Below, in pieces: positions 9,052 through 17,306 of a DNA stretch of 64,000 bases. This DNA comes from CBDDKU01 sp965230375 (GTDB taxonomy: Bacteria; Bacteroidota; Bacteroidia; Flavobacteriales_D; Cryomorphaceae): positions 1 through 64,000 of the forward strand of contig CBDDKU010000006.1 of assembly GCA_965230375.1 (NCBI GenBank). Reading direction: 5' to 3'. Position 1 is the stretch's first letter. Each line of letters starts with the position of its first letter. Below the pieces are notes generated by a model that did not search any database, was not told the origin of the DNA, and saw nothing but the letters and a program-made list of their open reading frames with translations. Made by a program: the position numbers and the translations under genes.

Positions 9052-9864
9052 ATGAGCCACTTCAAAAATAAGGTAGTCTGGATAACTGGTGCAAGTTCTG
9101 GAATCGGAAAAGAGACTGCCGTTCAGCTTAATGCATTGGGAGCGAAGCTCATACTTTCAGCTCGTAACAAAGCTCAGCTTGAGAATTTGAAGGAACAGTT
9201 CGGTAGACCAAACGACATTCTGGTGATTCCCATCGATTTGGGAAATGGTTCTGATTTTAAAGATGAAGTGGAAAAGGCCTATGCAACCTTTGGCCGAATC
9301 GATGTCCTTTTCAACAATGCTGGCGTAAGCCAACGTTCGTATTTGATGGAAACTTCTCTTGAAACAGACCGCAAAATCATGGAAATCAACTATTTTGGTA
9401 CTATCGCTTTGACAAAAGCGGTGCTTCCAAAAATGTTGGAAGCTGGTGAAGGCCACATAGCGGTGACCAGTAGTGTGGTTGGCCGGTTTGGATACGGAGT
9501 TAGATCGGCTTATTCGGCGGCAAAGCATGCCTTACACGGATTCTTCGAATCACTTTATGTCGAACTTAATGATCGAGGCATAGGCATAACAATAGTGGCT
9601 GCTGGGCCAACGCAGACTGATATTTCAAAGCACGCCTTTGACGGAGCCGGAAATCAGACAGGTGAAATGGACGAGATGCAGGAAAAAGGAATGCCTGTAG
9701 ACCAAGTTGCCCGTATCATCATAGATTCAATAGCCAAAACGAAGAGAGAAGTCATTATAGGAGATTTCAAGACCAAACTCGGCGTTACTATAAATAATTT
9801 GTTTCCGAGCTTATTTTTTAAGATCGCTAAGAAGCAAAACCCGCGCGGTGACGCGAAATTTTAG
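9052..9864 (+). CDS. Short-chain dehydrogenase/reductase
   Basis: 270 residues, classical SDR. The nucleotide-binding TGASSGIG lies at 12-19, NNAG at 88-91, the catalytic Ser at 140/141 and Y154-x3-K158 in SAYSAAK. The overall pattern resembles the DHRS7-like reductases common in Bacteroidota. The substrate cannot be told. Three bases separate it from the VOC dioxygenase-like gene downstream, so the two are co-transcribed and may act on one substrate. Confidence 0.9.
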   Translation: MSHFKNKVVWITGASSGIGKETAVQLNALGAKLILSARNKAQLENLKEQFGRPNDILVIPIDLGNGSDFKDEVEKAYATFGRIDVLFNNAGVSQRSYLMETSLETDRKIMEINYFGTIALTKAVLPKMLEAGEGHIAVTSSVVGRFGYGVRSAYSAAKHALHGFFESLYVELNDRGIGITIVAAGPTQTDISKHAFDGAGNQTGEMDEMQEKGMPVDQVARIIIDSIAKTKREVIIGDFKTKLGVTINNLFPSLFFKIAKKQNPRGDAKF

Positions 9865-9867
9865 AAA

Positions 9868-10923
9868 ATGGGAAAATTCATTTGTGGAATACAGCAAGTA
9901 GGAATCGGAACGGACAACTTACACAGAGATTGGGAATGGTATCGCAAGGCTTTCGGTATGGATATCCGGATTTTTGAGGATGCCGCAGAAGCGCCGTTGA
10001 TGATCGATTACACAGGTGGAAAAGTACAAAACCGCGTGGCAGCCCTGGCAATGAATATGCGCGGTGGTGGTGGGTTTGAAATCTGGCAATACAAGAGTCG
10101 CACGCCAGTGCCTGCAGATTTTGATATTGAGCTAGGCGATTTAGGATTCCTAGCCGTAAAAATGAAAACTCCAAATGCCGTGGCAGCTCACAAGCACATG
10201 GTTGATATGGGGGCCAATGTTTTGACGGAAGTCAGTGAAAATCCTGCTGGTTCAAAGCATTTCTATGTGGCTGATAATAATGGCTACTGGTTTGATATTG
10301 TGGAAAGTGATAACTGGTTTAAGCAGACCAAGAGCGTGACTGGTGGAGTGTACGGAACTGTCATCGGGGTGAGCGATATGGAAAAGTCGATCAAGTTTTA
10401 TCGCGACATGCTCGGTTACGATGTGGTTTTATCAGATTCAACGGATGTTTTTGAAGATTTGAATGGCGTTGGGTCATCAAACCGGAAAATGCGTCGAGTA
10501 ATTATGAAGCAAACCAAAAGAGCTGTTGGTCCATTCAATCCACTTTTAGGGACTTCTCAAGTTGAGCTGCTACAGCTAACAGAAGAGCCAGGACGGAAGA
10601 TTTTTAAGGATCGATTTTGGGGCGATTTGGGTTTCATCCATCAGTGTTTCGACGTTCGAAACATGGATGGTCTAAAGGAAATGGCTAAGGAATTGGGACA
10701 TCCATTTACAGTAGATAGTGCAGACTCCTTTGATATGGGAAAAGCCGCTGGACGATTCTCTTATATTGAAGATCCAGACGGTACGCTTATCGAGTTTGTT
10801 GAGACTCATAAGCTTCCAATTGTGGAGAAATGGGGGTGGTATATTGACCTAACTAAAAGAAGTGATGCCAAGTCACTACCAAACTGGTTGCTTAAGTGCT
10901 TTCAGTTTAATCGGGTTAAGTAG
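9868..10923 (+). CDS. Two-domain VOC (glyoxalase/extradiol dioxygenase fold) protein
   Basis: 351 residues with two VOC modules. The first spans about 1-150 (IQQVGIGTDNLHRDWEWYRK, metal-ligand-like E in GFEIWQY). The second spans about 160-320 (GVYGTVIGVSDMEKSIKFYR, ending IEDPDGTLIEFVE). Known VOC enzymes include glyoxalase I, methylmalonyl-CoA epimerase and extradiol dioxygenases; no specific reaction is assigned. It ends 3 bases from the convergent nth gene with no terminator between. Confidence 0.82.
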   Translation: MGKFICGIQQVGIGTDNLHRDWEWYRKAFGMDIRIFEDAAEAPLMIDYTGGKVQNRVAALAMNMRGGGGFEIWQYKSRTPVPADFDIELGDLGFLAVKMKTPNAVAAHKHMVDMGANVLTEVSENPAGSKHFYVADNNGYWFDIVESDNWFKQTKSVTGGVYGTVIGVSDMEKSIKFYRDMLGYDVVLSDSTDVFEDLNGVGSSNRKMRRVIMKQTKRAVGPFNPLLGTSQVELLQLTEEPGRKIFKDRFWGDLGFIHQCFDVRNMDGLKEMAKELGHPFTVDSADSFDMGKAAGRFSYIEDPDGTLIEFVETHKLPIVEKWGWYIDLTKRSDAKSLPNWLLKCFQFNRVK

Positions 10924-10926
10924 GTA

Positions 10927-11604
10927 TTAATCTAGAATCAACTCTTTGGTGGGGTTTGCTTTGAGCCACTCATTGATTACCGATTTTCTACCAATTTTTC
11001 GTGTGATGAAATCTTTGTTCAGGTCTAAACCCAGAGCCGGTGAGTATTCGCGACCGTAGTAAATAATCTGAAGGTGGAGCTTATTCCAAGTTTCCTTTGG
11101 GAAGTACTTTTTCGCGTCCTTTTCAGTCTGTTCTACATTTTTTCCATTGGTCATTCCCCACCGGTACATAAGCCTGTGAATGTGGGTGTCTACAGGAAAA
11201 GCCGGATGCCCAAAGGCTTGAGAAATAACGACTGAAGCCGTTTTGTGCCCAACACCGGGAAGAGTTTCCAGGTATTCCATGTCATCGGGTACGAGACCTG
11301 AATGTTCTGCAATTAGCCTTTCTGAAAGCTCGTAAATCGCCTTGCTCTTTCTGGGTGAAAGTCCACAAGGTTTAATGATTTCTCTAATCTCATCTACTTC
11401 CAGCTTCACCATATCTTCGGGAGAGTTGGCTCGTTTAAATAGAGTCGGAGTCACGGTGTTAACTCGCGCATCGGTGCATTGCGCAGACAAGAGTACTGCT
11501 ACCAGTAAGGTATAAGCATCGTCGTGGTTGAGTGGGATGGGAGTCTCTGGATAGAGCTCTTCAAGTGATTGAATGATGTACTCAGATTTTTCTGCTCTCG
11601 TCAT
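10927..11604 (-). CDS. nth: Endonuclease III, DNA glycosylase/AP lyase lacking the 4Fe-4S cysteines
   Basis: Base-excision repair of oxidised pyrimidines. 225 residues. The helix-hairpin-helix LPGVGHKTASVV carries catalytic Lys121, and Asp139 lies in FPVDTHIHR. The C-terminal region after LHLQIIYYGREYSPA has no cysteines, whereas E. coli Nth has a C-x6-C-x2-C-x5-C iron-sulfur loop there. From memory, Flavobacteriales homologues also have GREYSPA in place of the cysteine loop, so this is a lineage variant and not damage. It converges on the VOC gene. Confidence 0.93.
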   Translation of the reverse strand: MTRAEKSEYIIQSLEELYPETPIPLNHDDAYTLLVAVLLSAQCTDARVNTVTPTLFKRANSPEDMVKLEVDEIREIIKPCGLSPRKSKAIYELSERLIAEHSGLVPDDMEYLETLPGVGHKTASVVISQAFGHPAFPVDTHIHRLMYRWGMTNGKNVEQTEKDAKKYFPKETWNKLHLQIIYYGREYSPALGLDLNKDFITRKIGRKSVINEWLKANPTKELILD

Positions 11605-11735
11605 GGTTTGAAAGGGTGCATTCTAGAAAAGGCAAATTTAAGCTTTCATACATATTTGAAATCCACGACCAAATTGTGAAAAGTATCTGTTGAGAGGCGG
11701 ATTGAAAAATAGATATTTCCCAACCTTTGGGCGCA

Positions 11736-12317
11736 ATGGATTCATTTGGGATGTATTTTGAGATAGGGTTGCGCTACATCGCCGACATCAGCAATGTTGG
11801 TCACATGCTTTTTATTTTGGCTCTCATCAGCGTTTATCAACTTATAGAGTTAAAAAGAGTCATTTTTCTAGTGCTGGCATTTATCCTTGGGCTATCAATC
11901 ACACTGACTCTTTCGGCATACCACATTGTAAAAGTCGACTCAGTATACGTCACTTTCTTGATACCGATTACCATTCTGATTACAGCACTTTATCACTTAG
12001 TGCAGGGGAGAAGCGCATCAAAAAGGGCTTGGGGGATACCGGTAGCTATGACTTTGATATTTGGATTGATCCACGGTCTTGAGCTTGGCGCAGAACTGCG
12101 TGCTATGTTGGCAGATTCGAGTGATATACTCGTGCCGATGCTTGCTTTTAACCTGGGAGTTGAAGCAGGCCTAATCGGAATTGTCATTCTTGTTTTTGTT
12201 GTGGCCAACCTATTATTCCAGATTTTTCGGTTCAAACGCCGCGATTGGATTCTGGTAGTCTCGGGCTTTGCCATTGGGGCATCGGCCCTTCTCTTGAGCA
12301 ACTCTATCTATTGGTAA
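11736..12317 (+). CDS. HupE/UreJ-like integral membrane protein
   Basis: About 193 residues from ATG at 11736; a TTG three codons earlier and an ATG at 11751 are alternatives. Six hydrophobic helices are visible. The family signatures are G-L-R-Y-I-A-D-I-S-N-V-G-H-M-L-F and the histidine-bearing F-G-L-I-H-G-L-E-L-G helix. HupE/UreJ proteins are linked to nickel or cobalt transport in hydrogenase and urease operons, but no such genes are near, so the metal is not established here. A hairpin without a T run (CTGTG...CACAG, about 12339-12375) follows. Confidence 0.72.
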   Translation: MDSFGMYFEIGLRYIADISNVGHMLFILALISVYQLIELKRVIFLVLAFILGLSITLTLSAYHIVKVDSVYVTFLIPITILITALYHLVQGRSASKRAWGIPVAMTLIFGLIHGLELGAELRAMLADSSDILVPMLAFNLGVEAGLIGIVILVFVVANLLFQIFRFKRRDWILVVSGFAIGASALLLSNSIYW

Positions 12318-12533
12318 GAACTGGCTAAGACTGTGCCACTATCAGCGAGAGTGTGCACCACAGTTCTAATACGATGAATAAATCGCGATGCACTGTGTGA
12401 AAAATGGGTGCAGGATATGTTCACCTTTTTGTTTTGACTCGATAAAGGAGTAATGAAGACAAAGCGTTTAAATTGGCATTTGAGCTAAAATAGTTTCATA
12501 TTTAGTTCTGGAAACAAGCCAATTGCAAGAATC

Positions 12534-13112
12534 TTGAGCTCTAGAAAAACTAATTCCGACAAGTCTCTGGACCTAGTCGAGGGTTTTAGGACGAATAATC
12601 GCGAAAGTCTTCACAAAATTTACAGCATGCACTACGGAAATGTAGAGTCATTCGTGTGTAAGAATAGTGGAGGTATTGCTGATGCTCGAGATATTTTTCA
12701 GGAAGCTTTGTTGGCGGCCTGGCTCAATGTCAAGGAGAATCGATTTGAACCAGTAAACAATGATTCTTTGGGTGGATACATTTTTCAAATAGCGAAGTAT
12801 AAGTGGCTGGATGTATTAAAATCCAAAGGATATAAATCCAGTCTTAGACTTGTTCGCGAAGACCTTTTACAAGATGAAGCTGAATCTACCCTTCATGAAG
12901 AAGCAGATAAGAAACTTCAATTGCTCCGATCAATTTATGCTAAGCTCGATGAAAAATGCAAAGCTATTCTGGATAGGTTTTACTACCAGAAAATGAGTTT
13001 GGAAGCTATTGGAAGTGAGTTGGACCACGATGCCAGTACGATTAAAACTTTGAAGTATCGGTGTATGCAAAAGTTGAGAACATCACATTTATCAGACAGA
13101 CATAATGGATAA
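12534..13112 (+). CDS. ECF-type RNA polymerase sigma factor
   Basis: 192 residues. Sigma region 2 is at about 15-85 (HKIYSMHYGNVESFV, then DARDIFQEALLAAWLNV), and region 4 is at about 125-185 (LDEKCKAILDRFYYQKMSLE, then HDASTIKTLKYRCMQKLR). The in-frame stop at 12486 and the sequence before region 2 support the TTG at 12534; no ATG lies between. It heads a three-gene operon and overlaps the next gene by 8 bases. The next gene has the layout of a membrane anti-sigma factor. Which promoters it reads is unknown, and its own upstream region has no clear primary-sigma promoter. Confidence 0.88.
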   Translation: MSSRKTNSDKSLDLVEGFRTNNRESLHKIYSMHYGNVESFVCKNSGGIADARDIFQEALLAAWLNVKENRFEPVNNDSLGGYIFQIAKYKWLDVLKSKGYKSSLRLVREDLLQDEAESTLHEEADKKLQLLRSIYAKLDEKCKAILDRFYYQKMSLEAIGSELDHDASTIKTLKYRCMQKLRTSHLSDRHNG

Positions 13113-13809
13113 GAGAGAAGCTCTTTTCAATCAAATAGAATCTTACTTGAACAATAATCTGACTTCTGATCAACGCGAGGCGTTTGAAAGAGAAATGGCC
13201 TCTGATTCAGAATTGAGAAAGGAAGTTCAGGTACAAAGTGACTTGCAGCATGCCGTGGAAATGCATGGGGTAGAAAAATCTATTGCTGAAGTTGATCAGG
13301 CATATCACTCCAAAAAGGGATCCGGCCGTTTCTGGATGAAAATCGCTGCGGGAATTGCAGTTTTTGTTGCAGTCGGTATCTGGGCAATTACTCGACCTAG
13401 CCATACTGAAAAGTTGTTCGCTAAGAACCTCACGCAAGAACCTGGGTTGCCCGTTCCGATGAGCTCTGAGACATCCTTTGAGTTTTATGATGCTATGGTC
13501 GATTTTAAAATGGGTAAATACGAATTGGCCATTCAGAAATGGTCCAACATCGAATCGACTGGCCGATATGCTGACACCTTGGACTATTTCATAGGTGTTG
13601 CGCATTTCGAGCTTGGTGACTACCAGTCGGCTGTAAAGCAATTAGAACGGGTTGATTCTAATGCTGGAAAATTTGCAAACAAAGCGCAGTGGTATACAGT
13701 CTTGTCTTCATTGCAGCTCGAAGATTTCGATCGGATACGTGAAGTTCAAGTTGATCGTGGTTCACCATATGCAGATCGAATCGATGAGATCAGAAATGCT
13801 CTAGACTGA
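13105..13809 (+). CDS. Single-pass membrane protein with cytoplasmic head and periplasmic TPR, probable anti-sigma factor
   Basis: 234 residues. A charged N-terminal domain of about 75 residues (LNNNLTSDQREAFEREMASD) resembles the helical head of Bacteroidota anti-sigma factors. One membrane helix is at about 78-96 (WMKIAAGIAVFVAVGIWAI). The remainder (about 120-234) is TPR-like (FYDAMVDFKMGKYELAI, FIGVAHFELGDYQSAV). Lysines and arginines before the helix place the head in the cytoplasm and the TPR in the periplasm. Gene order after an ECF sigma gene, with overlap, supports the anti-sigma role by inference. Its TGA overlaps the ATG of the CHAT gene (TGATG), so translation is coupled. Confidence 0.7.
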   Translation: MDKREALFNQIESYLNNNLTSDQREAFEREMASDSELRKEVQVQSDLQHAVEMHGVEKSIAEVDQAYHSKKGSGRFWMKIAAGIAVFVAVGIWAITRPSHTEKLFAKNLTQEPGLPVPMSSETSFEFYDAMVDFKMGKYELAIQKWSNIESTGRYADTLDYFIGVAHFELGDYQSAVKQLERVDSNAGKFANKAQWYTVLSSLQLEDFDRIREVQVDRGSPYADRIDEIRNALD

Positions 13810-16800
13810 TGCGAGCGCTGTGCTTGGCCATATCGCTTTTGTTGACAACAGCACTGTACAGTCAGAACAGCCAAACTTACTTTGCAAACGACTCACTTAT
13901 TGAGTATCACGCAGCGCAAGAGAATTTTGATTCTCTGATGATCGTTCTCAATGCTCAATTCGATTATCTGCAAAAGAACCATTTAGAAGATAGTCTTTAC
14001 AAATACACATACAAGTATGGTAGAACGCGCTCGGAACTTGCTGGCACAGATGCTGGAATGCATGCTGCCGAAGCATTTGTGCGACAGATTTTTGAAATTG
14101 ACTCTAGCCCTAGTCACCAGCTCACAGCCTTGAGCGATCTCTCTTGGATTTACATCGAAGCAGGAGAGGACAGCCTCTGTTTTGAAACCGATTTGAAATA
14201 TCTCGAATTATGTGAGTCATATCCTGAAGCTACTGTTGATGAGCGATTCATGTCTCACTATGCCTTAGGGTTTGACTATGAGTTAATGGGGATCTCAGAA
14301 AAGGCGACTTTCCATTTTCGCGAAGCTCTTAAGCCAGTTCTTTCTGATAGCATCAAGTACCTAGATCAGGTGATGGATGGGTATAATGGTTTGGGGGCCG
14401 CTCAATGGCGAAAAGGAGATCTGCGAGGGGCTAAGGAGTCTTTTACGAAGAGTATTCATTTTAGTCAATATGACAAGGACACCTTGAATGCATACATGTA
14501 TCAGGCTAATGCCCTAGGCAATATCTCTCTGGTGTATGAAGATGAAGGAAATCTTATCAAGAGTAAGGAATCACTTGAGAAGTCGCTAGCCATTCGGCAG
14601 AAGGCCTTGAAGAGCATTGATGAACTTTTTCAAAGAGATCAGCAGTCCAGGCACTTGATTCGAAACTACCACAATCTATCTGCTCTTTATTTGACTTTAG
14701 GGGAGCTCGAACGATCAAAGCAAGCCCAGGACTATTGCGTAAAGCTCCGGCTTGAGCAATTTGACAAAGATCATCCCGACCACGCAAAATCTAATGAAGC
14801 TTATGGGAGTATTGCCTTTGCTCGCGGTGATTATCAAGAAGCGCTTCACTTTTATAGCCGAAGTTTAAAAGATATGGAGATTGGCTTTGGAAGTGAATCT
14901 CCATATGTGATCATGGCGCATGAACGCTTGGCAACCACCTACAGATTCATGCAACGATACGATGAAGCCTTAAGTGAATCGTCAAAGGCAATAGCTTTGA
15001 GAAGAAAGTTGGGTGACCCTTCTTTGAATCAGGATTTAGGAAAGGACTACATCGAGAGAGCTCGAATTTATCAGGAGATGGGAGATCCAGAAAGGGCGAT
15101 GTCAGACATTAATCGAGCAGAGCTTATTTTTTCCGAAACAAGATCTCCTGAAGACCCCATATTTGGTACTGTTTTCCTTCAAAAGGGGGAATTGCTGTCG
15201 ATTTCTCATCCTGATTCAGCCATGCACTTTATCGATAAATCAATTGGTGTTGGGGAGTCAGCTATTTCTGATTTGGGAGTAAAGCACAGCAGAATCATGG
15301 CCTTTTTGCCGCAGGCTTACGCTCAAAAGGCAAGTTTGATGGCGGCAAGTACAGGAGTAAATGTTCAGGCTATAGAAGTTGGGAAAAAGGGAGTTGATCT
15401 GTTAAAGCAGTCAAGGCTGTCTTTTCAAGATGATGTATCGAAGCTTGCTCTGTTTGAAAGTGAGAAATCTGTTTTCGACGTCTGTATCGACTTGGCCTTT
15501 AAACTCTATTTTCTATCGGGAGATAAAGAGATGTTGGACCAGGCTTTCAGACTACAAGAAGAGCGAAAAACCATTTTGCTGAGGGACCAACTGAATAAAT
15601 TCTCGTCGGTCAGGTTTAGCTCTGTTCCAGATAGCTTGCTCATTGTGGAGCACCAGTTGACGGAGATTCTTTCTGGAAAGAATGACGAAGTTACTCCAGA
15701 TGAAGTTTTGAAGGCAGAAAAGGACTTTGCTAACCTGAAGAGAACGTACAAGAAGAGCTACTCCGAGTATTACGCTCTTCGTTTTGGTGATCGGGTTGTG
15801 AGTTTGGATGCCGTTTCAGAGTATGCTCGTAAATACCAACTTAATCTTATTGAATATGCCTTCACTGACCAGAGTGCTTATGCCATACTCATTTCACCCG
15901 ATACCATTATAGCTGAGACTATTGATTTAGAAGCACTATTACCTAGCCTTGATAGGTACAACCAGATGATTACTAGTCAAGCCGATTCTTTGTTCGACGC
16001 ATCCCATTTTTTGTATCGGCATTTGTTTCAACCATTCGAAAAGAAGGTGTCGGGAAACCAGTTGGTCGTTGTGCCAGATCTTGGCTTGTTCAACTTGAAT
16101 TTCGAAACATTGGTGAGAGATTTCAATGGTGGGCGAATGAATTATATGATTTACGACTATGAGATCTCTTACGCGCTATCAGCGTCAACAACAATCCAGT
16201 TTGAGAGTTTAGATCGCCAAAAGGGTAGTCGCTTATTGGCAGTAGCTCCAGGGTTTTCTGATGAGTTGAAAGCAGATTATCTGGCCGGAATGCCCGATTC
16301 TGTTTTCATTGATCAAGCGTATTTGAGTAGTATTCAACAGCCATTTTCTGTGCAAACTGCTCAAAGAGTGGCGAGAAGTTTTGGAGGAAAGTCTCTAGTG
16401 GATTCGTTCGCGACCGAGAGCGAATTTAATTCCCTTGCCGGACAATATCAGATTCTGCACCTTGGTACACACACAGAGATCAATAACGTCTCTCCCTTAA
16501 TGAGCAAGTTTGTTTTGGCAAAGTCTCATGATTCCAGCCAAGACGGGTACTTACATGCTTACGAAATATACAACATGGAGCTCCGAGCCGAGTTGGCCGT
16601 GCTTACGGCTTGTGAAACGGGAATAGGGAAGGAAACCACTTCAGAGGGAGCACTGTCGATAGCACACAGTTTTGCTTACGCTGGTTGCCCGAGCATCATT
16701 TTATCCATATGGCAGATCGATGAGAAGTCGAGCTCTGAGATCATTGAAGGGTTTTACAAAAAGTTGAACAGTGGAGCCAGTAAATCAGCAGCACTTCGCG

Positions 16801-16994
16801 CTGCCAAACTCGAATACTTGAGCAATGCTAGTGTGGAATTATCACATCCTTACTTTTGGTCGGGCCTTGTCTTAATGGGCGATACATCACCAATGGTCGA
16901 GCGAAGCTCAAACTGGATACTTTGGTTGATTTGTTCAGTAATCGTCATTATTGTAGTTCGTATTGTGATGAAACGAAGAACAGCCAAGAGATAA
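13809..16994 (+). CDS. TPR-CHAT caspase-like protease with signal peptide and C-terminal membrane anchor
   Basis: 1061 residues. Signal peptide at about 1-18 (LLTTALYS-Q). TPR repeats from about 85 to 480 include paired Y-x2-x-L-A/x-L-Y units of the kinesin-light-chain type. A coiled linker follows, then a CHAT domain at about 740-1030, with His888 in LHLGTHTE and Cys935 in LTACETG; both members of the catalytic dyad are present. A hydrophobic helix (about 1033-1053) followed by KRRTAKR forms a C-terminal anchor. Exported N-terminus plus inner-membrane tail puts the protease in the periplasm. CHAT proteases are clan CD peptidases used in bacterial proteolytic signalling; the partner here could be the adjacent TPR anti-sigma (inference). 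Translationally coupled to the upstream gene. Confidence 0.87.
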   Translation: MRALCLAISLLLTTALYSQNSQTYFANDSLIEYHAAQENFDSLMIVLNAQFDYLQKNHLEDSLYKYTYKYGRTRSELAGTDAGMHAAEAFVRQIFEIDSSPSHQLTALSDLSWIYIEAGEDSLCFETDLKYLELCESYPEATVDERFMSHYALGFDYELMGISEKATFHFREALKPVLSDSIKYLDQVMDGYNGLGAAQWRKGDLRGAKESFTKSIHFSQYDKDTLNAYMYQANALGNISLVYEDEGNLIKSKESLEKSLAIRQKALKSIDELFQRDQQSRHLIRNYHNLSALYLTLGELERSKQAQDYCVKLRLEQFDKDHPDHAKSNEAYGSIAFARGDYQEALHFYSRSLKDMEIGFGSESPYVIMAHERLATTYRFMQRYDEALSESSKAIALRRKLGDPSLNQDLGKDYIERARIYQEMGDPERAMSDINRAELIFSETRSPEDPIFGTVFLQKGELLSISHPDSAMHFIDKSIGVGESAISDLGVKHSRIMAFLPQAYAQKASLMAASTGVNVQAIEVGKKGVDLLKQSRLSFQDDVSKLALFESEKSVFDVCIDLAFKLYFLSGDKEMLDQAFRLQEERKTILLRDQLNKFSSVRFSSVPDSLLIVEHQLTEILSGKNDEVTPDEVLKAEKDFANLKRTYKKSYSEYYALRFGDRVVSLDAVSEYARKYQLNLIEYAFTDQSAYAILISPDTIIAETIDLEALLPSLDRYNQMITSQADSLFDASHFLYRHLFQPFEKKVSGNQLVVVPDLGLFNLNFETLVRDFNGGRMNYMIYDYEISYALSASTTIQFESLDRQKGSRLLAVAPGFSDELKADYLAGMPDSVFIDQAYLSSIQQPFSVQTAQRVARSFGGKSLVDSFATESEFNSLAGQYQILHLGTHTEINNVSPLMSKFVLAKSHDSSQDGYLHAYEIYNMELRAELAVLTACETGIGKETTSEGALSIAHSFAYAGCPSIILSIWQIDEKSSSEIIEGFYKKLNSGASKSAALRAAKLEYLSNASVELSHPYFWSGLVLMGDTSPMVERSSNWILWLICSVIVIIVVRIVMKRRTAKR

Positions 16995-17187
16995 CTGTTC
17001 ACCTTTTCGACCCAAATCGATGTACTAGTAAGTAAGCCACGAAATTGAATGAATGCTCTTGCCATCAACTAAACTCAGTTTACGATAGAAATGGGTGTAA
17101 CATTCTCCAAATTTAAAAGATGCTTCTTGGCCTAATTAATCCCCTAAGAAGATAACGACTGATTCGATCAGGTTCGATTCGAAAAAA

Positions 17188-17211
17188 GGGCGACCGAGAA
17201 ATTGGTCGCTC
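17188..17211. terminator. Intrinsic terminator after the sigma/TPR/CHAT operon
   Basis: GGGCGACC ... GGTCGCTC stem, with T5 at 17216-17220 on the plus strand and T6 on the minus strand, so it can act both ways. It lies about 190 bases beyond the CHAT stop. Confidence 0.65.
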
Positions 17212-17253
17212 TTACTTTTTACGGAAGAAAACGGATTTTGATAGAAATAAAAA

Positions 17254-17279
17254 GCTCGGAAACTGAAAAGTCTCCGAGC
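17254..17279 (-). terminator. Intrinsic terminator of the second subtilase gene
   Basis: Stem GCTCGGAGAC / GTTTCCGAGC followed on the minus strand by TTTTTATTTC. It lies 28 bases beyond the subtilase stop codon. Confidence 0.85.
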
Positions 17280-17306
17280 GTTGGCGCTGTTTTGGTTAGA
17301 GCCGGG

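Larger units (their letters stand above)
16995..17306. other. Intergenic region between CHAT gene and second subtilase
   Basis: 312 bases. It begins with GTTCACCTTTT (16997-17007), also found just upstream of the ECF operon (12419-12429), and holds two hairpin terminators described separately. Bases 17010-17185 contain no gene or promoter that I can recognise. Confidence 0.5.

Noticed and set aside
12339..12375. Hairpin CTGTG...CACAG after the HupE-like gene
   Set aside because: Imperfect stem with a bulge and no T run, so not called as a terminator.
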